From Arsenicicoccus sp. oral taxon 190 (GTDB lineage Bacteria; Actinomycetota; Actinomycetes; Actinomycetales; Dermatophilaceae): DNA of 64,000 bases. Position numbers and translations under genes: made by a program. The notes beneath the pieces were generated by a model. The model had not been told where the DNA came from and made no database searches. It saw nothing but the letters and a program-made list of their open reading frames with translations. Below are positions 8,133-16,059 of the stretch, piece by piece; within the stretch, counting starts at the first letter, position 1, and each line of letters starts with the position of its first letter. The stretch spans positions 1,302,001 through 1,366,000 of the forward strand of contig NZ_CP012070.1 of assembly GCF_001189535.1 (NCBI RefSeq). Reading direction: 5' to 3'.

Positions 8133-9053
8133 ATGCTTGCCCTGTCCCAGTACGCCCTGATCGCCGGCACGATCCTCGTGTGGGTCGGTCTCGCCGCCTC
8201 GGTCGTCAACCTGACCCGCCGCCCCGCGCAGCGCGAGGCCGTCGTCCCCGCCAAGGTCGCCGTCGGCGGGGGCGCCGCGGTCCTCACCGACCCCGGGCCC
8301 GCCCTGGCCGGCCCCGAGCTGGGCCGCACCGGCGGCCGCGGCCCGGCGTGGTACGCCACCCTCGTGACCCGGGTCGCGCTGGTCTGCCTGACCGTCGCCC
8401 TCGCGGCCAGCGCGACCGTGACCGGTCACGGCCCCTTCTCCAACCAGCACGAGTTCGCGGTGTCCTTCGCCTGGGGCATCCTCGCGGCCTACGTGTTCTT
8501 CGAGTGGAAGTACGACGTCAAGGCGCTCGCCGTCGGCGTGCTGCCGATCGCGGCGGCCATGGTGACCTACGCCGTCCTCATCGACGCCAAGCCCGGCCCG
8601 CTGGTCCCGGCCCTGCAGAACTCGCTGCTGCTGACCGCCCACGTCTTCACCGCGGTCCTCGGCTACGGCGCAGCGGCCGTCGCCTGCGCCGCCGGAATCT
8701 TCTACCTGCTGTCCCCCCACCTGCGCTGGAAGGGGATGCCCAAGCGGTCCTTCCTGGACGAGATGGGCTACCGCGCCGTCATGATCGCCTACCCGCTGCT
8801 GACGGTCATGATCATCCTCGGCGCGATCTGGGCCGACGTCGCCTGGGGCCACTACTGGAGCTGGGACCCCAAGGAGACCGCGGCCCTCGTGACCTGGCTG
8901 ATCTACGGCGCCTACCTGCACGCCCGGGTCGCCCGCGGCTGGCGCGGCGACCGCGCGGCCTGGCTGCTGATCCTCGGCTTCGTCGCCATCCTCTTCACCT
9001 TCTTCGGCAACTACTTCTTCGGTGGCATGCACTCCTACGGGGGGTCGATGTGA
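8133..9053 (+). CDS. ccsB: CcsB/CcsA-type heme-handling cytochrome c synthase subunit
   Basis: The second half of the System II synthase, 306 residues with about eight membrane helices. The heme-handling WWD-type motif is clear: WGHYWSWDPKETAALVTWLIY near residues 240-260. Conserved histidines include the one in LLLTAHVFTAVLGY and the one in GGMHSYGG at the C-terminus. With ResB it carries heme out and ligates it to CXXCH cysteines. Its stop overlaps the GTG start of the downstream thioredoxin-like gene, so translation of the two is probably coupled. Confidence 0.93.
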   Translation: MLALSQYALIAGTILVWVGLAASVVNLTRRPAQREAVVPAKVAVGGGAAVLTDPGPALAGPELGRTGGRGPAWYATLVTRVALVCLTVALAASATVTGHGPFSNQHEFAVSFAWGILAAYVFFEWKYDVKALAVGVLPIAAAMVTYAVLIDAKPGPLVPALQNSLLLTAHVFTAVLGYGAAAVACAAGIFYLLSPHLRWKGMPKRSFLDEMGYRAVMIAYPLLTVMIILGAIWADVAWGHYWSWDPKETAALVTWLIYGAYLHARVARGWRGDRAAWLLILGFVAILFTFFGNYFFGGMHSYGGSM

Positions 9054-9772
9054 GCACCTCGACGACGTCCGGCCCCGGCACGAGTCCCGGCGTGGGCCCC
9101 GGCACGACCCCCGGCACGACCCCTGACGTGAGTGGCCGCACCGGTCCCGGCACCGGTCAAGAGGGGAAGGACTGGCGCGCGGGCGTCCGGTCCAGCAAGG
9201 CTCGCCAGCTGCTGGTGCTGCTGCTCACGGCCGCGCTGGTCGCCCTCGGGGCCTGGCTCCTCGACGGACGCACCGCCGGCACCCAGACGGACCAGACCTC
9301 CCTCAACGGGGCCCAGGCCGTGCAGGTGACCGGCGACCGGTCGGGGCCGCCTCCGGAGGTCGGCAAGCCCGCCCAGGGCTTCACGGCACGCACCGTCGCC
9401 GGCAAGCCCATCTCGCTGGCCGCGCTCAAGGGACGGCCGGTGTGGCTGACCTTCGGGGCGTCCTGGTGCACGGCCTGCCGCGCCGAGGCGCCGGACATCC
9501 AGTCCGCCTACACCGCCGCCAAGGGCTCCGGCGTGGAGGTCGTCGCGGTCAACATGCAGGAGATGCCGGCCGACGTGGCGAGCTTCGCGGACAAGCTCGG
9601 GCTGACCTACCCGCAGGTCGCCGACCCCGAGACCGCCCTCGCGTCCCGCTACCGGGTGATGGGGCTGCCGTCGCACTTCTTCATCGACAAGGAGGGTGTG
9701 CTGCGCGCCCAGCACGTGGGGATCCTCACCCGCGAGGCGATGGACCAGCAGCTCGCCAGGCTCAAGGGCTGA
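9050..9772 (+). CDS. TlpA/ResA-like membrane-anchored thioredoxin
   Basis: A 240-residue redoxin acting outside the membrane. A disordered Gly/Thr/Pro-rich N-terminus with repeated PGT units (about residues 8-35) is followed by a membrane anchor (about 54-71). The TlpA-like domain then carries the WCTAC active site with cysteines at residues 140 and 143, and the cis-Pro region MGLPSHFFIDKEG. It probably receives electrons from CcdA and reduces apocytochrome cysteines before heme attachment. The GTG start overlaps the ccsB stop. This is the last gene before a strong hairpin, closing the maturation operon. Confidence 0.9.
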   Translation: MSTSTTSGPGTSPGVGPGTTPGTTPDVSGRTGPGTGQEGKDWRAGVRSSKARQLLVLLLTAALVALGAWLLDGRTAGTQTDQTSLNGAQAVQVTGDRSGPPPEVGKPAQGFTARTVAGKPISLAALKGRPVWLTFGASWCTACRAEAPDIQSAYTAAKGSGVEVVAVNMQEMPADVASFADKLGLTYPQVADPETALASRYRVMGLPSHFFIDKEGVLRAQHVGILTREAMDQQLARLKG

Positions 9773-9804
9773 CGGCGGCCACCGCGGCCACCGCGGCCCC
9801 GGGG

Positions 9805-9828
9805 CGCCTCGGGGGGATCCCCGAGGCG
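9805..9828 (+). terminator. Hairpin ending the nrf/ccs operon
   Basis: A perfect 10-bp stem (9805-9814 with 9819-9828, arms CGCCTCGGGG and its complement) with a 4-base GGAT loop, 32 bases after the thioredoxin stop. It has no T tract but is the strongest structure in this 118-bp gap. Confidence 0.65.
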
Positions 9829-9890
9829 GGAACGCCCGTCCCACCGGCATCGTTGTCCCCAAGGACGACCCTGCCTGGAGGAGATGGACC

Positions 9891-10832
9891 ATGATCCTTG
9901 CCGGACTGCTCGTGGCCGTGGGCCTGGTGCTGGTGACCGGCGGCGTGCTGCGGTATGCCGCCGCCCGGCTGCGGCGCCCCGGGGCCGGTGAGGCGCCGCG
10001 CCGGGTCGAGCGCGGCGTGCCGATGACGGCGGCGGGCGGCGGCCTGGTGCTCGCTCCCGACGTGCTGGCCGCCACCGGTCACCTCGCGGTCGACGGGGTC
10101 GGTGGGCTGCTGCTGGCGCTCTACACCGTGCTCGCCCTCGCCGGCCTCTCGGTGGTCGCCGTCGGCATGTGGCTCACGAGTCGACGCGTCACCCGCCGGG
10201 TGGTGGCGGGCGTCGAGGCGGTGGCGGACGGCATACCGCTCCTGTCCCGGCACCGGGCGCGCCGGCGGGGCACCCCCGCCGACTTCCCGCGTGAGTGGGC
10301 CGGGTTGATCGCGCTCGACACCGAGCTGACGCACCGTTTCCTGCGCTACGAGCGTGACCTCGAGGCGGCGGTGAACTTCCCGGTGATGCTCGACTACGCC
10401 GAGCCGCTGACCAAGGGTGCGCTCGACGCGATGCTGCGCTGCCGGGCGCTGCGTGCAGCCACGCCGCCCGCCGGGACCCGGGACGTGCGCGACACCGACT
10501 ACGCCCGCGCGGTGGCGGACTTCGCGGTCGCGCTGGAGGCGGCGGAGGCCAACGCGCAGCGGCTCGTCGCGAGCACCTTCAGCGAGGACGAGCGGCGCGT
10601 GCTCGACGAGGCGGCGACCACGCTGGAGTTCATGCGCGCCAACACGACGACCCCCGCCGAGCGGGCCGACGCCTACGAGCGGGTCGCCGCCCAGCTGTCG
10701 GAGTTTCCGCGCCGCGCCCAGTCCCAGCCGGCGCAGGCCGCGCAGGCACAGGCCGTGCAGGCGCAGGCGGGGGCGACCGCGGTGGCGCGGCCGCACCCCT
10801 TCCTGGACGTCGAGGACCGCGCTCGCCGCTGA
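9891..10832 (+). CDS. Membrane protein of unknown function
   Basis: I do not recognise this 313-residue protein. Two membrane helices lie near residues 1-19 and 67-90, and a cytoplasmic helical domain follows with few hydrophobic stretches (WAGLIALDTELTHRFLRYERDLEAAVNF is a possible conserved core). The C-terminus is a Gln/Ala-rich repeat (QAAQAQAVQAQAGA) ending in PHPFLDVEDRARR. The ATG at 9891 follows GGAGGAG by 7 bases, a strong site. It is transcribed alone after the nrf operon hairpin and is convergent with the CNNM gene 12 bp away. Its link to its neighbours is unknown. Confidence 0.7.
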   Translation: MILAGLLVAVGLVLVTGGVLRYAAARLRRPGAGEAPRRVERGVPMTAAGGGLVLAPDVLAATGHLAVDGVGGLLLALYTVLALAGLSVVAVGMWLTSRRVTRRVVAGVEAVADGIPLLSRHRARRRGTPADFPREWAGLIALDTELTHRFLRYERDLEAAVNFPVMLDYAEPLTKGALDAMLRCRALRAATPPAGTRDVRDTDYARAVADFAVALEAAEANAQRLVASTFSEDERRVLDEAATTLEFMRANTTTPAERADAYERVAAQLSEFPRRAQSQPAQAAQAQAVQAQAGATAVARPHPFLDVEDRARR

Positions 10833-10844
10833 GCCGCTGAGCTG

Positions 10845-11864
10845 CTAGGTCGTCCGGGTTGCGCCGTCGGCGCGGGGGAAGAACCTCGGCAGGATGTCGC
10901 TCATCGTCACCACGCCCGCGAAGGCGCCGTCCCGGTGCACCACGGCCAGCTGCGTCTGCGTCTCCCGCATCAGCGTGAAGGCCTCGTGCAGCGGCGTCTG
11001 CGCCGGCACCGCGAACGCCTCCCGCGCCAGCTCGCGCACGGGCCGGTCGGCCGGCTCGCCGAGCGTGTCCCGCACGTGCACGAGGCCGGCGACCCAGTCG
11101 CCGTCGAGCAGCAGCACCCGCAGGTGGCCGTGCTCCACGGTGGCGGCCTGCACGTCGGCGACGGTGGCGTCGACGGGGACTGCGGTGGGGCGGCGGCGGT
11201 GCAGCACCAGCTCGTCCATGGTGATCCGGCCCATGTCGATCGCGTTGGTGATCGAGGAGCCGTATGCCGCCTCGAGGGTGCCCACGCCCGCCGAGTGCTC
11301 GACCAGCTCGCGCAGGCCGTGGGCGTCCTGGACCTCCTCCACCTCGTCGACCGGCTCGACGCCGGTGCGCCGCACCAGGGCGTTGGCGGCCTCGTTGAGC
11401 GCGCGCAGCGCCGGGCGCGTCAGCCACAGGAAGCCGCGCATCGGCAGGGCCAGCAGGATCGCCGAGCGCTCGGGGTGGGCGATGGCCCAGGACTTCGGGG
11501 CCATCTCGCCGACGACGAGGTGCAGGAAGGTGACGATGACCAGGGCGAGCACGAAGGCGAGCACGTCCGCCCCGCCCTCGGGGAGCCCGGTCGCCTCCAG
11601 CGGCCCCATGAGCGCGTGGTGCACGGCCGGCTTGGTGATGGCGCCCAGCGCCAGGGTGCACACGGTGATGCCGAGCTGGGACCCGGCGAGGAGCAGCGTG
11701 AGCTCGGAGGAGCTGCGCAGCGCGGCGCGGGCCGACGGAGAGGTCGCGGCGGCGTCCTCCAGCCGGTGGCGGCGGGCGTTGATGAGCGAGAACTCCACGG
11801 CGACGAAGAACGCGCTGAGCGCGATGATCGCGACCGTGACCAGCGTCGTGACCAACCAGCTCAT
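10845..11864 (-). CDS. CNNM-domain/CBS protein (hemolysin C/CorC-like), short form
   Basis: A 339-residue membrane protein of the CNNM/CorB family, linked to magnesium homeostasis. The CNNM transmembrane domain covers about residues 1-190 (FFVAVEFSLINARRHRLED, VVGEMAPKSWAIAHPE), followed by a CBS pair ending in GVVTMSDILPRFF. It lacks the C-terminal CorC_HlyC domain found in the gene next to it. Its ATG overlaps the stop of that upstream gene in an ATGA arrangement, so the two are cotranscribed and may form a heteromer. The family has been named hemolysin, but that label is historical. Confidence 0.9.
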   Translation of the reverse strand: MSWLVTTLVTVAIIALSAFFVAVEFSLINARRHRLEDAAATSPSARAALRSSSELTLLLAGSQLGITVCTLALGAITKPAVHHALMGPLEATGLPEGGADVLAFVLALVIVTFLHLVVGEMAPKSWAIAHPERSAILLALPMRGFLWLTRPALRALNEAANALVRRTGVEPVDEVEEVQDAHGLRELVEHSAGVGTLEAAYGSSITNAIDMGRITMDELVLHRRRPTAVPVDATVADVQAATVEHGHLRVLLLDGDWVAGLVHVRDTLGEPADRPVRELAREAFAVPAQTPLHEAFTLMRETQTQLAVVHRDGAFAGVVTMSDILPRFFPRADGATRTT

Positions 11865-13303
11865 CGGGCGCCCTCCTCGGTGACGTTGGTGGACCCGGAC
11901 CGTTCGTCGGTCCCTGGGTCTTCGGTCGGTCTGTCTGCGGCCGCTCGCGGGGGGACGACGTGCTCGGTGTCGGTGAGGGTCAGCCGGACCCGGGCGGGGA
12001 CGTACCGCTCGACGGCGAGGACCTCGACGGTCAGCACCCGCGGGTCGACGTCGTCGAGGTGGGCGTGGTCGCGGGGCAGCAGCACCTCGACCACCGTGCC
12101 GTCCTCGGGCAGGCCGCCGACGTGGTCGATGACCAGCCCGCCGATCGTCTCGTAGTCCCCCTGCGGCAGGTCGATGCCGAGGGAGCGCTCGACCTCGTCG
12201 ATGTGGACGTCACCGTCCATGACCCAGACCCCGTCGTCGGGCACGGGGGCGTCGTCGGGCTCCTCCGGGTCGTGCTCGTCGGTGATCTCGCCGACGATCT
12301 CCTCGGCCAGGTCCTCCATGGTGAGGATGCCGGTGAAGCCGCCGTACTCGTCGACGACGCAGGCCAGCTGCTCGCGGCGCTCGTCGAGCTCGCGCAGGGC
12401 GTCGGGCAGGCTCATCAGCTCCGGCAGCACGAGCGGTGGCCGCATGATCTGCGAGCACGGCACGTCGTCGTCGCCCTCGTGGGAGAGCACGTCGACCAGG
12501 TGCACGACGCCGACCACGTCGTCGAGGTCCCCGATGACGGGGTACCTGGTGTGCCCGGTGCGCATCTGCTCCCGGGCCTCGGCGATCGTGGTCTCCGAGC
12601 GCAGCGAGGACACCTGCGCGCGCGGGACCATGGCGTGCGAGACGTCCTCGCCGGGGAAGTCGAGGATCCGGTCCACCATCATCGACAGCTCGTCCGGCAG
12701 GTCGCCGCTCTCGCGCGACAGCTCGACGACGTGCTGCAGGTCGCGGGCCGTGGCGGCGTGCTGCACGTCGTGCACCGGCTCGATGCGCAGCGCGCGCAGC
12801 AGCAGCTCGGCGGAGGTGTCGAAGACCCAGATGACCGGTCCGAGGACGGTCAGGTAGATGGACGTGGAGCGCGTCAGCCAGCCGGAGACCTGGTCGGGCC
12901 GGGCGATCGCGTAGTTCTTGGGGAAGAGCTCGCCGAAGAGCATCTGGACCACCGTCGAGAAGACCAGCGCGGCCACGGCGCCGACCGTGATCGAGACCGC
13001 CGTCGGGATGCCGGCGCCCCCGATCAGGGTGGTGATGGCCAGGCCGATGAGCGGCTCGGCGACATACCCGACGAGCAGCCCGGTGACGGTGATGCCCAGC
13101 TGCGCGCCGGACAGCATGAAGGAGGTGCGTCGGGTGATCTCCAGGGTCTGGCCGGCGCGCTCGTCGCCGTCCCGGTGGCGGGCGGCCAGCCGCGGCCGGT
13201 CCACCGCCATGAAGGCGAACTCCTGGGCCACGAAGTATCCGGTCGCGGCGGTGATCACGAGGACCACGACGACGCCGAGCAGCAGAGAGACGAGGGGGGT
13301 CAT
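11861..13303 (-). CDS. CNNM/CBS/CorC_HlyC family ion transport protein, long form
   Basis: A 480-residue CNNM protein with the complete domain order: transmembrane CNNM domain (about residues 1-200, AQEFAFMAVDRPRLAAR, FGELFPKNYAIARPDQ), a CBS pair (about 215-340, ending YGGFTGILTMEDLAEEIVGEI), then the CorC_HlyC domain (about 360-445, WVMDGDVHIDEVERSLG, YETIGGLVIDHVGGLPEDG). Likely a Mg2+/Na+ transporter or regulator in the cytoplasmic membrane. It is the first gene of a two-gene operon with the shorter paralogue downstream, a pairing often seen in actinobacteria. Confidence 0.93.
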   Translation of the reverse strand: MTPLVSLLLGVVVVLVITAATGYFVAQEFAFMAVDRPRLAARHRDGDERAGQTLEITRRTSFMLSGAQLGITVTGLLVGYVAEPLIGLAITTLIGGAGIPTAVSITVGAVAALVFSTVVQMLFGELFPKNYAIARPDQVSGWLTRSTSIYLTVLGPVIWVFDTSAELLLRALRIEPVHDVQHAATARDLQHVVELSRESGDLPDELSMMVDRILDFPGEDVSHAMVPRAQVSSLRSETTIAEAREQMRTGHTRYPVIGDLDDVVGVVHLVDVLSHEGDDDVPCSQIMRPPLVLPELMSLPDALRELDERREQLACVVDEYGGFTGILTMEDLAEEIVGEITDEHDPEEPDDAPVPDDGVWVMDGDVHIDEVERSLGIDLPQGDYETIGGLVIDHVGGLPEDGTVVEVLLPRDHAHLDDVDPRVLTVEVLAVERYVPARVRLTLTDTEHVVPPRAAADRPTEDPGTDERSGSTNVTEEGAR

Positions 13304-13519
13304 GGTCCTTCGCTAGGACGGGTGCGGGGATTCGTGACAACGATCCCGCATGCCCGAGGGTTCCCGGAGCCAGACCCCCGCGCGTGCCGTTGCGCAGGTC
13401 GGACCGGGACACGCCGAGCCGCCCGAGCATTGTCCCGTCATACGGACATGGCTTTTGCAGGGTGAGACGACACCCGGATGATCGGCCGGTCACCGCCGAC
13501 CCCGCCGCGAGGAGCACCC

Positions 13520-13702
13520 GTGCCTGCTGCCACCGCCACCGCCGTCCCGGACACCCGGCTGCGCAACCGCATCGCGATCGCCAGCCTGGTCGGGACGGCC
13601 ATCGAGGAGGTCGCTGCGTCCGCGGTCCACCTGCTGACGGACGCCTCCAGCAGCAACACGGGCCAGGTGCTGCACGTCAACGGCGGGGCGTACTTCGGCT
13701 GA
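13520..13702 (+). pseudogene. Deletion chimera: MFS transporter N-terminus fused to SDR C-terminus
   Basis: This short frame begins at GTG 13520 after AGGAG and reads AVPDTRLRNRIAIASLVGTAIE, which matches the N-terminus of metabolite:H+ symporter (MHS) family MFS proteins just before their first helix. It then switches without a stop to AASAVHLLTDASSSNTGQVLHVNGGAYFG, which is the typical C-terminal end of a short-chain dehydrogenase. Nothing of the middle of either protein remains. The simplest reading is an in-frame deletion that joined two neighbouring genes and removed most of both. A functional 60-residue protein is unlikely. The 216 bases upstream to 13303 hold no other gene. Confidence 0.6.
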
Positions 13703-13759
13703 CGCCGGCTGCGGGCGACCAGCTCTATGAGGCCGTATGGCGCCTGGGCGAGGTGGTGC

Positions 13760-14866
13760 CTAGGCGAGGCGGTGACGGTGCTCGACGATGGGCTCCGTGG
13801 TCGCCGCCTCCGCCCCGAACCACTGCCTCACCCGGGTGGTGAAGGCCCGCTCGAAGTCGTCGTCGTCGTGGCGCGCCCGGAGCCAGTCGGCGAAGCTGCC
13901 GCCCGCGCACGCGTCGAGCGCCCGGCGGCACTCCTGCGGCTGCGTGAGGGCCTGCGCGAGCATCTCCTCGGCCACGGCCGGCGAGTCGTAGAGGTAGGGG
14001 TAGCTCGCCGGCACCAGCGCCCTGGCCCAGCCCACGTCGGGCAGGATCCCGATGACTCCCTCGATCATGGCCTCGACATACTCCAGCCCGTAGGACTCCT
14101 GGGTGGCCGTGGCGAGGAAGGCCGTGGTGCGAGACAGGGCCTCCCAGTAGCCCTCCCGGGAGGTCAGCGGGCCGACCCACATCCACTTGTCGCGGGTCAT
14201 GTCCATGGCGACCGTGGACGTCAGGTGCCGCTCCTGCAGCCGCGCCTCCGCACGCAGCGGCACCCGTTTGGCCACCCGCCGCACGACGTCCATGAACACC
14301 GCCGGCTGCTTGCGATCCTCCAGCGTGATCGCGGGGTAGAGGACGACCGGGACCTCGGGCTCGGTGCGCGATCGCACCCGCTCCAGGCGCACGCCCAGGT
14401 TTGCCCAGTCGATCCGCGCCGACGCCGCGAGGTGCGGGACCGCCCAGTGCTGGAGCACCTCGTGGACCTCGCCCGCGGTGCGCTCGCTGTTGCAGAAGGT
14501 CGGGAACGCGGCGAAGGACAGGCCGAGCGCCGCGAAGTTGATGGGGTGGTGGTAGGAGCTCGGGTTGGTCCACGCGAAGTTCATGATCCGCGGCTCGTCC
14601 CGGTGCCGGTGCAGCACCTGGAAGCAGGCCACGGAGTCGAGCGGGTCCATGTTGACGAGCAGCGTCTCCGCCGGCGCGAGGTCGGTCAGCCGCACGACCT
14701 GGATGCCCGGGCCGGAGCGGGGGGCCGGGCCCACCAGGACGGCGTCGGGATAGAGCCGGAGCAGCCGGGCCGCCAGCGTGGTCCCGGCGGAGTCGGTGAC
14801 CAGCCGACCCTGCTCGTCGATCTGCGGGCCCCCCTGGGCCAGGTCCAGCTTGACGGCAACCTTCAT
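13760..14866 (-). CDS. Glycosyltransferase-like (GT-B fold) family protein
   Basis: A 368-residue protein whose C-terminal half has the hallmarks of GT-B glycosyltransferases: FLATATQESYGLEYVEAMIEGVIGILPDVGWARALV near residues 255-295, matching the donor-binding E-x7-E style motif. The N-terminal half is less clear (MKVAVKLDLAQGGPQIDEQG; MDPLDSVACFQVLHRHRDEPRIMNFAWTNPS). ATG 14866 follows AGGAGG. There are no membrane segments, so it is probably cytoplasmic. It is alone between a pseudogene and a VOC protein, so the acceptor is unknown. The 234-bp gap to 15100 shows nothing I can support. Confidence 0.65.
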   Translation of the reverse strand: MKVAVKLDLAQGGPQIDEQGRLVTDSAGTTLAARLLRLYPDAVLVGPAPRSGPGIQVVRLTDLAPAETLLVNMDPLDSVACFQVLHRHRDEPRIMNFAWTNPSSYHHPINFAALGLSFAAFPTFCNSERTAGEVHEVLQHWAVPHLAASARIDWANLGVRLERVRSRTEPEVPVVLYPAITLEDRKQPAVFMDVVRRVAKRVPLRAEARLQERHLTSTVAMDMTRDKWMWVGPLTSREGYWEALSRTTAFLATATQESYGLEYVEAMIEGVIGILPDVGWARALVPASYPYLYDSPAVAEEMLAQALTQPQECRRALDACAGGSFADWLRARHDDDDFERAFTTRVRQWFGAEAATTEPIVEHRHRLA

Positions 14867-15100
14867 CGCCCGCACCTCCTCGTGCGCACGGCCGCGCGGC
14901 AGCCTGCCGCGGGCGGCCTCGGACCCATCGTGCACCCACGGCGGACGGGGGTCGACGGCGGGGTGGGGCGAGCGCGTCCGGAGGGTCGGTCCGCGCCACC
15001 CCGGAGGGTCTGTCGGCGCTCACCGCTAGGTTGCTGAACGGCAGCCGCCACCGCCGCCGGGACGACCCGGCGACGACCTCTCGAGCACGGGGAGCACCTC

Positions 15101-15517
15101 ATGACCGCGACGCTCAACCCCTACCTCGGCTTCTCCGACCAGGCCCGCGAGGCCATCCAGTTCTACGCCTCCGTCCTCGGCGGCGAGCCCCGCATCATGA
15201 CCTTCGGCGACATGGGCACCGAGGGGCCCGACGCCACCAAGGTCATGCACGCCCAGCTGGAGACCCCCGACGGCTTCACGCTGATGGCGAGCGACGCCCC
15301 CGCCGACATGCCGCTGTCCCAGGGCTCCCAGATCTCGGTGTCTCTGTCCGGCGACGACGCCGAGGCGCTCCGCCGCTACTTCACCGGCCTCGCCGAGGGC
15401 GGCCAGATCACGATGCCGCTGGAGAAGCAGGTGTGGGGCGACGAGTTCGGCATGCTCGTCGACAAGTTCGGGATCCAGTGGATGGTCAACGTCGGCACCG
15501 GCGGGGGTCAGGACTGA
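15101..15517 (+). CDS. VOC family protein, PhnB-like
   Basis: A 138-residue vicinal oxygen chelate fold protein of the PhnB/DUF1338-like glyoxalase group. It starts LNPYLGFSDQAREAIQFYASVLGGEPRIMTFGDMG and ends WGDEFGMLVDKFGIQWMVNV, both characteristic of this subfamily, and the length matches. Substrate is unknown for most members. It stands alone in the + direction. ATG 15101 has GGGGAGCACCTC just upstream. Confidence 0.9.
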   Translation: MTATLNPYLGFSDQAREAIQFYASVLGGEPRIMTFGDMGTEGPDATKVMHAQLETPDGFTLMASDAPADMPLSQGSQISVSLSGDDAEALRRYFTGLAEGGQITMPLEKQVWGDEFGMLVDKFGIQWMVNVGTGGGQD

Positions 15518-15606
15518 CGACGCCGGCCCCGGGGTCACGGATCGTTATCTGACCGACGGCGCGGACCGCCGCCGGCAGCCGCACCCGCCCGGGTAGCCTC
15601 GGCAGG

Positions 15607-15993
15607 GTGAATCTCGAGAAGGTGATCTTCGGGTTCTTCGTCCTGCTCGCCGCGACCGTCAACTTCGGTTTCGTCGTCGGCGACCTGGGCGACCCCGCGA
15701 TGCACAACATCTGGGAGCTGTATGCCGCCATCGTGGTCAACGTCGTCGCGCTGGTGCTGAAGTTCGGCGACCGCACCCAGATCGGGGCCACCCACCTGGC
15801 GACGAGCCTCGTGGCGGTCCTGCAGCTGCTGGCGGCGGCGTCGCTCTACATCTACTACACGTCCTCGCACACCGAGACGATCAGCGGCGGCGAGATCTCC
15901 AGCGTCGTGTCGCTCGCGTGCGGCGCGGCCCTGGCCAACCTCGTGTCGCTGGTGCTGCTGGTGGCCGAGACGGTCTCGTTCCGGCGCCGGTGA
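15607..15993 (+). CDS. Small four-helix membrane protein, DUF6394-like
   Basis: A 128-residue hydrophobic protein with four predicted helices: KVIFGFFVLLAATVNFGFVVG, WELYAAIVVNVVALVLKFG, LATSLVAVLQLLAAASLYIYY and SLACGAALANLVSLVLLVAETV. The second loop carries GDRTQIGATHLATS. It resembles DUF6394 membrane proteins, which are often next to TrkA/RCK potassium channels, as here with the next gene 66 bp downstream. That neighbourhood suggests an accessory role in ion transport. The start codon is GTG and the ribosome binding site is weak. Confidence 0.72.
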   Translation: MNLEKVIFGFFVLLAATVNFGFVVGDLGDPAMHNIWELYAAIVVNVVALVLKFGDRTQIGATHLATSLVAVLQLLAAASLYIYYTSSHTETISGGEISSVVSLACGAALANLVSLVLLVAETVSFRRR

Positions 15994-16059
15994 CCCCGAG
16001 CAGCGGCATACGGCCCTGGCCATGACCGACACAGGTGCGCGCTCCCGGGAGCCGCGGGC

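Noticed and set aside
10845..13303. CNNM/CorC genes considered as hemolysins
   Set aside because: The hemolysin label is historical. The domain order (CNNM, CBS pair, CorC_HlyC) points to ion homeostasis, and no toxin feature is present.
13520..13702. Small frame considered as a genuine short SDR or small protein
   Set aside because: The two halves match ends of unrelated large families, and no catalytic part of either is present.
13727..15037. Open frame on the + strand opposite the glycosyltransferase-like gene
   Set aside because: Composition is low-complexity Arg/Gly/His and the opposite strand encodes a coherent protein with GT-B motifs and a good ribosome binding site.
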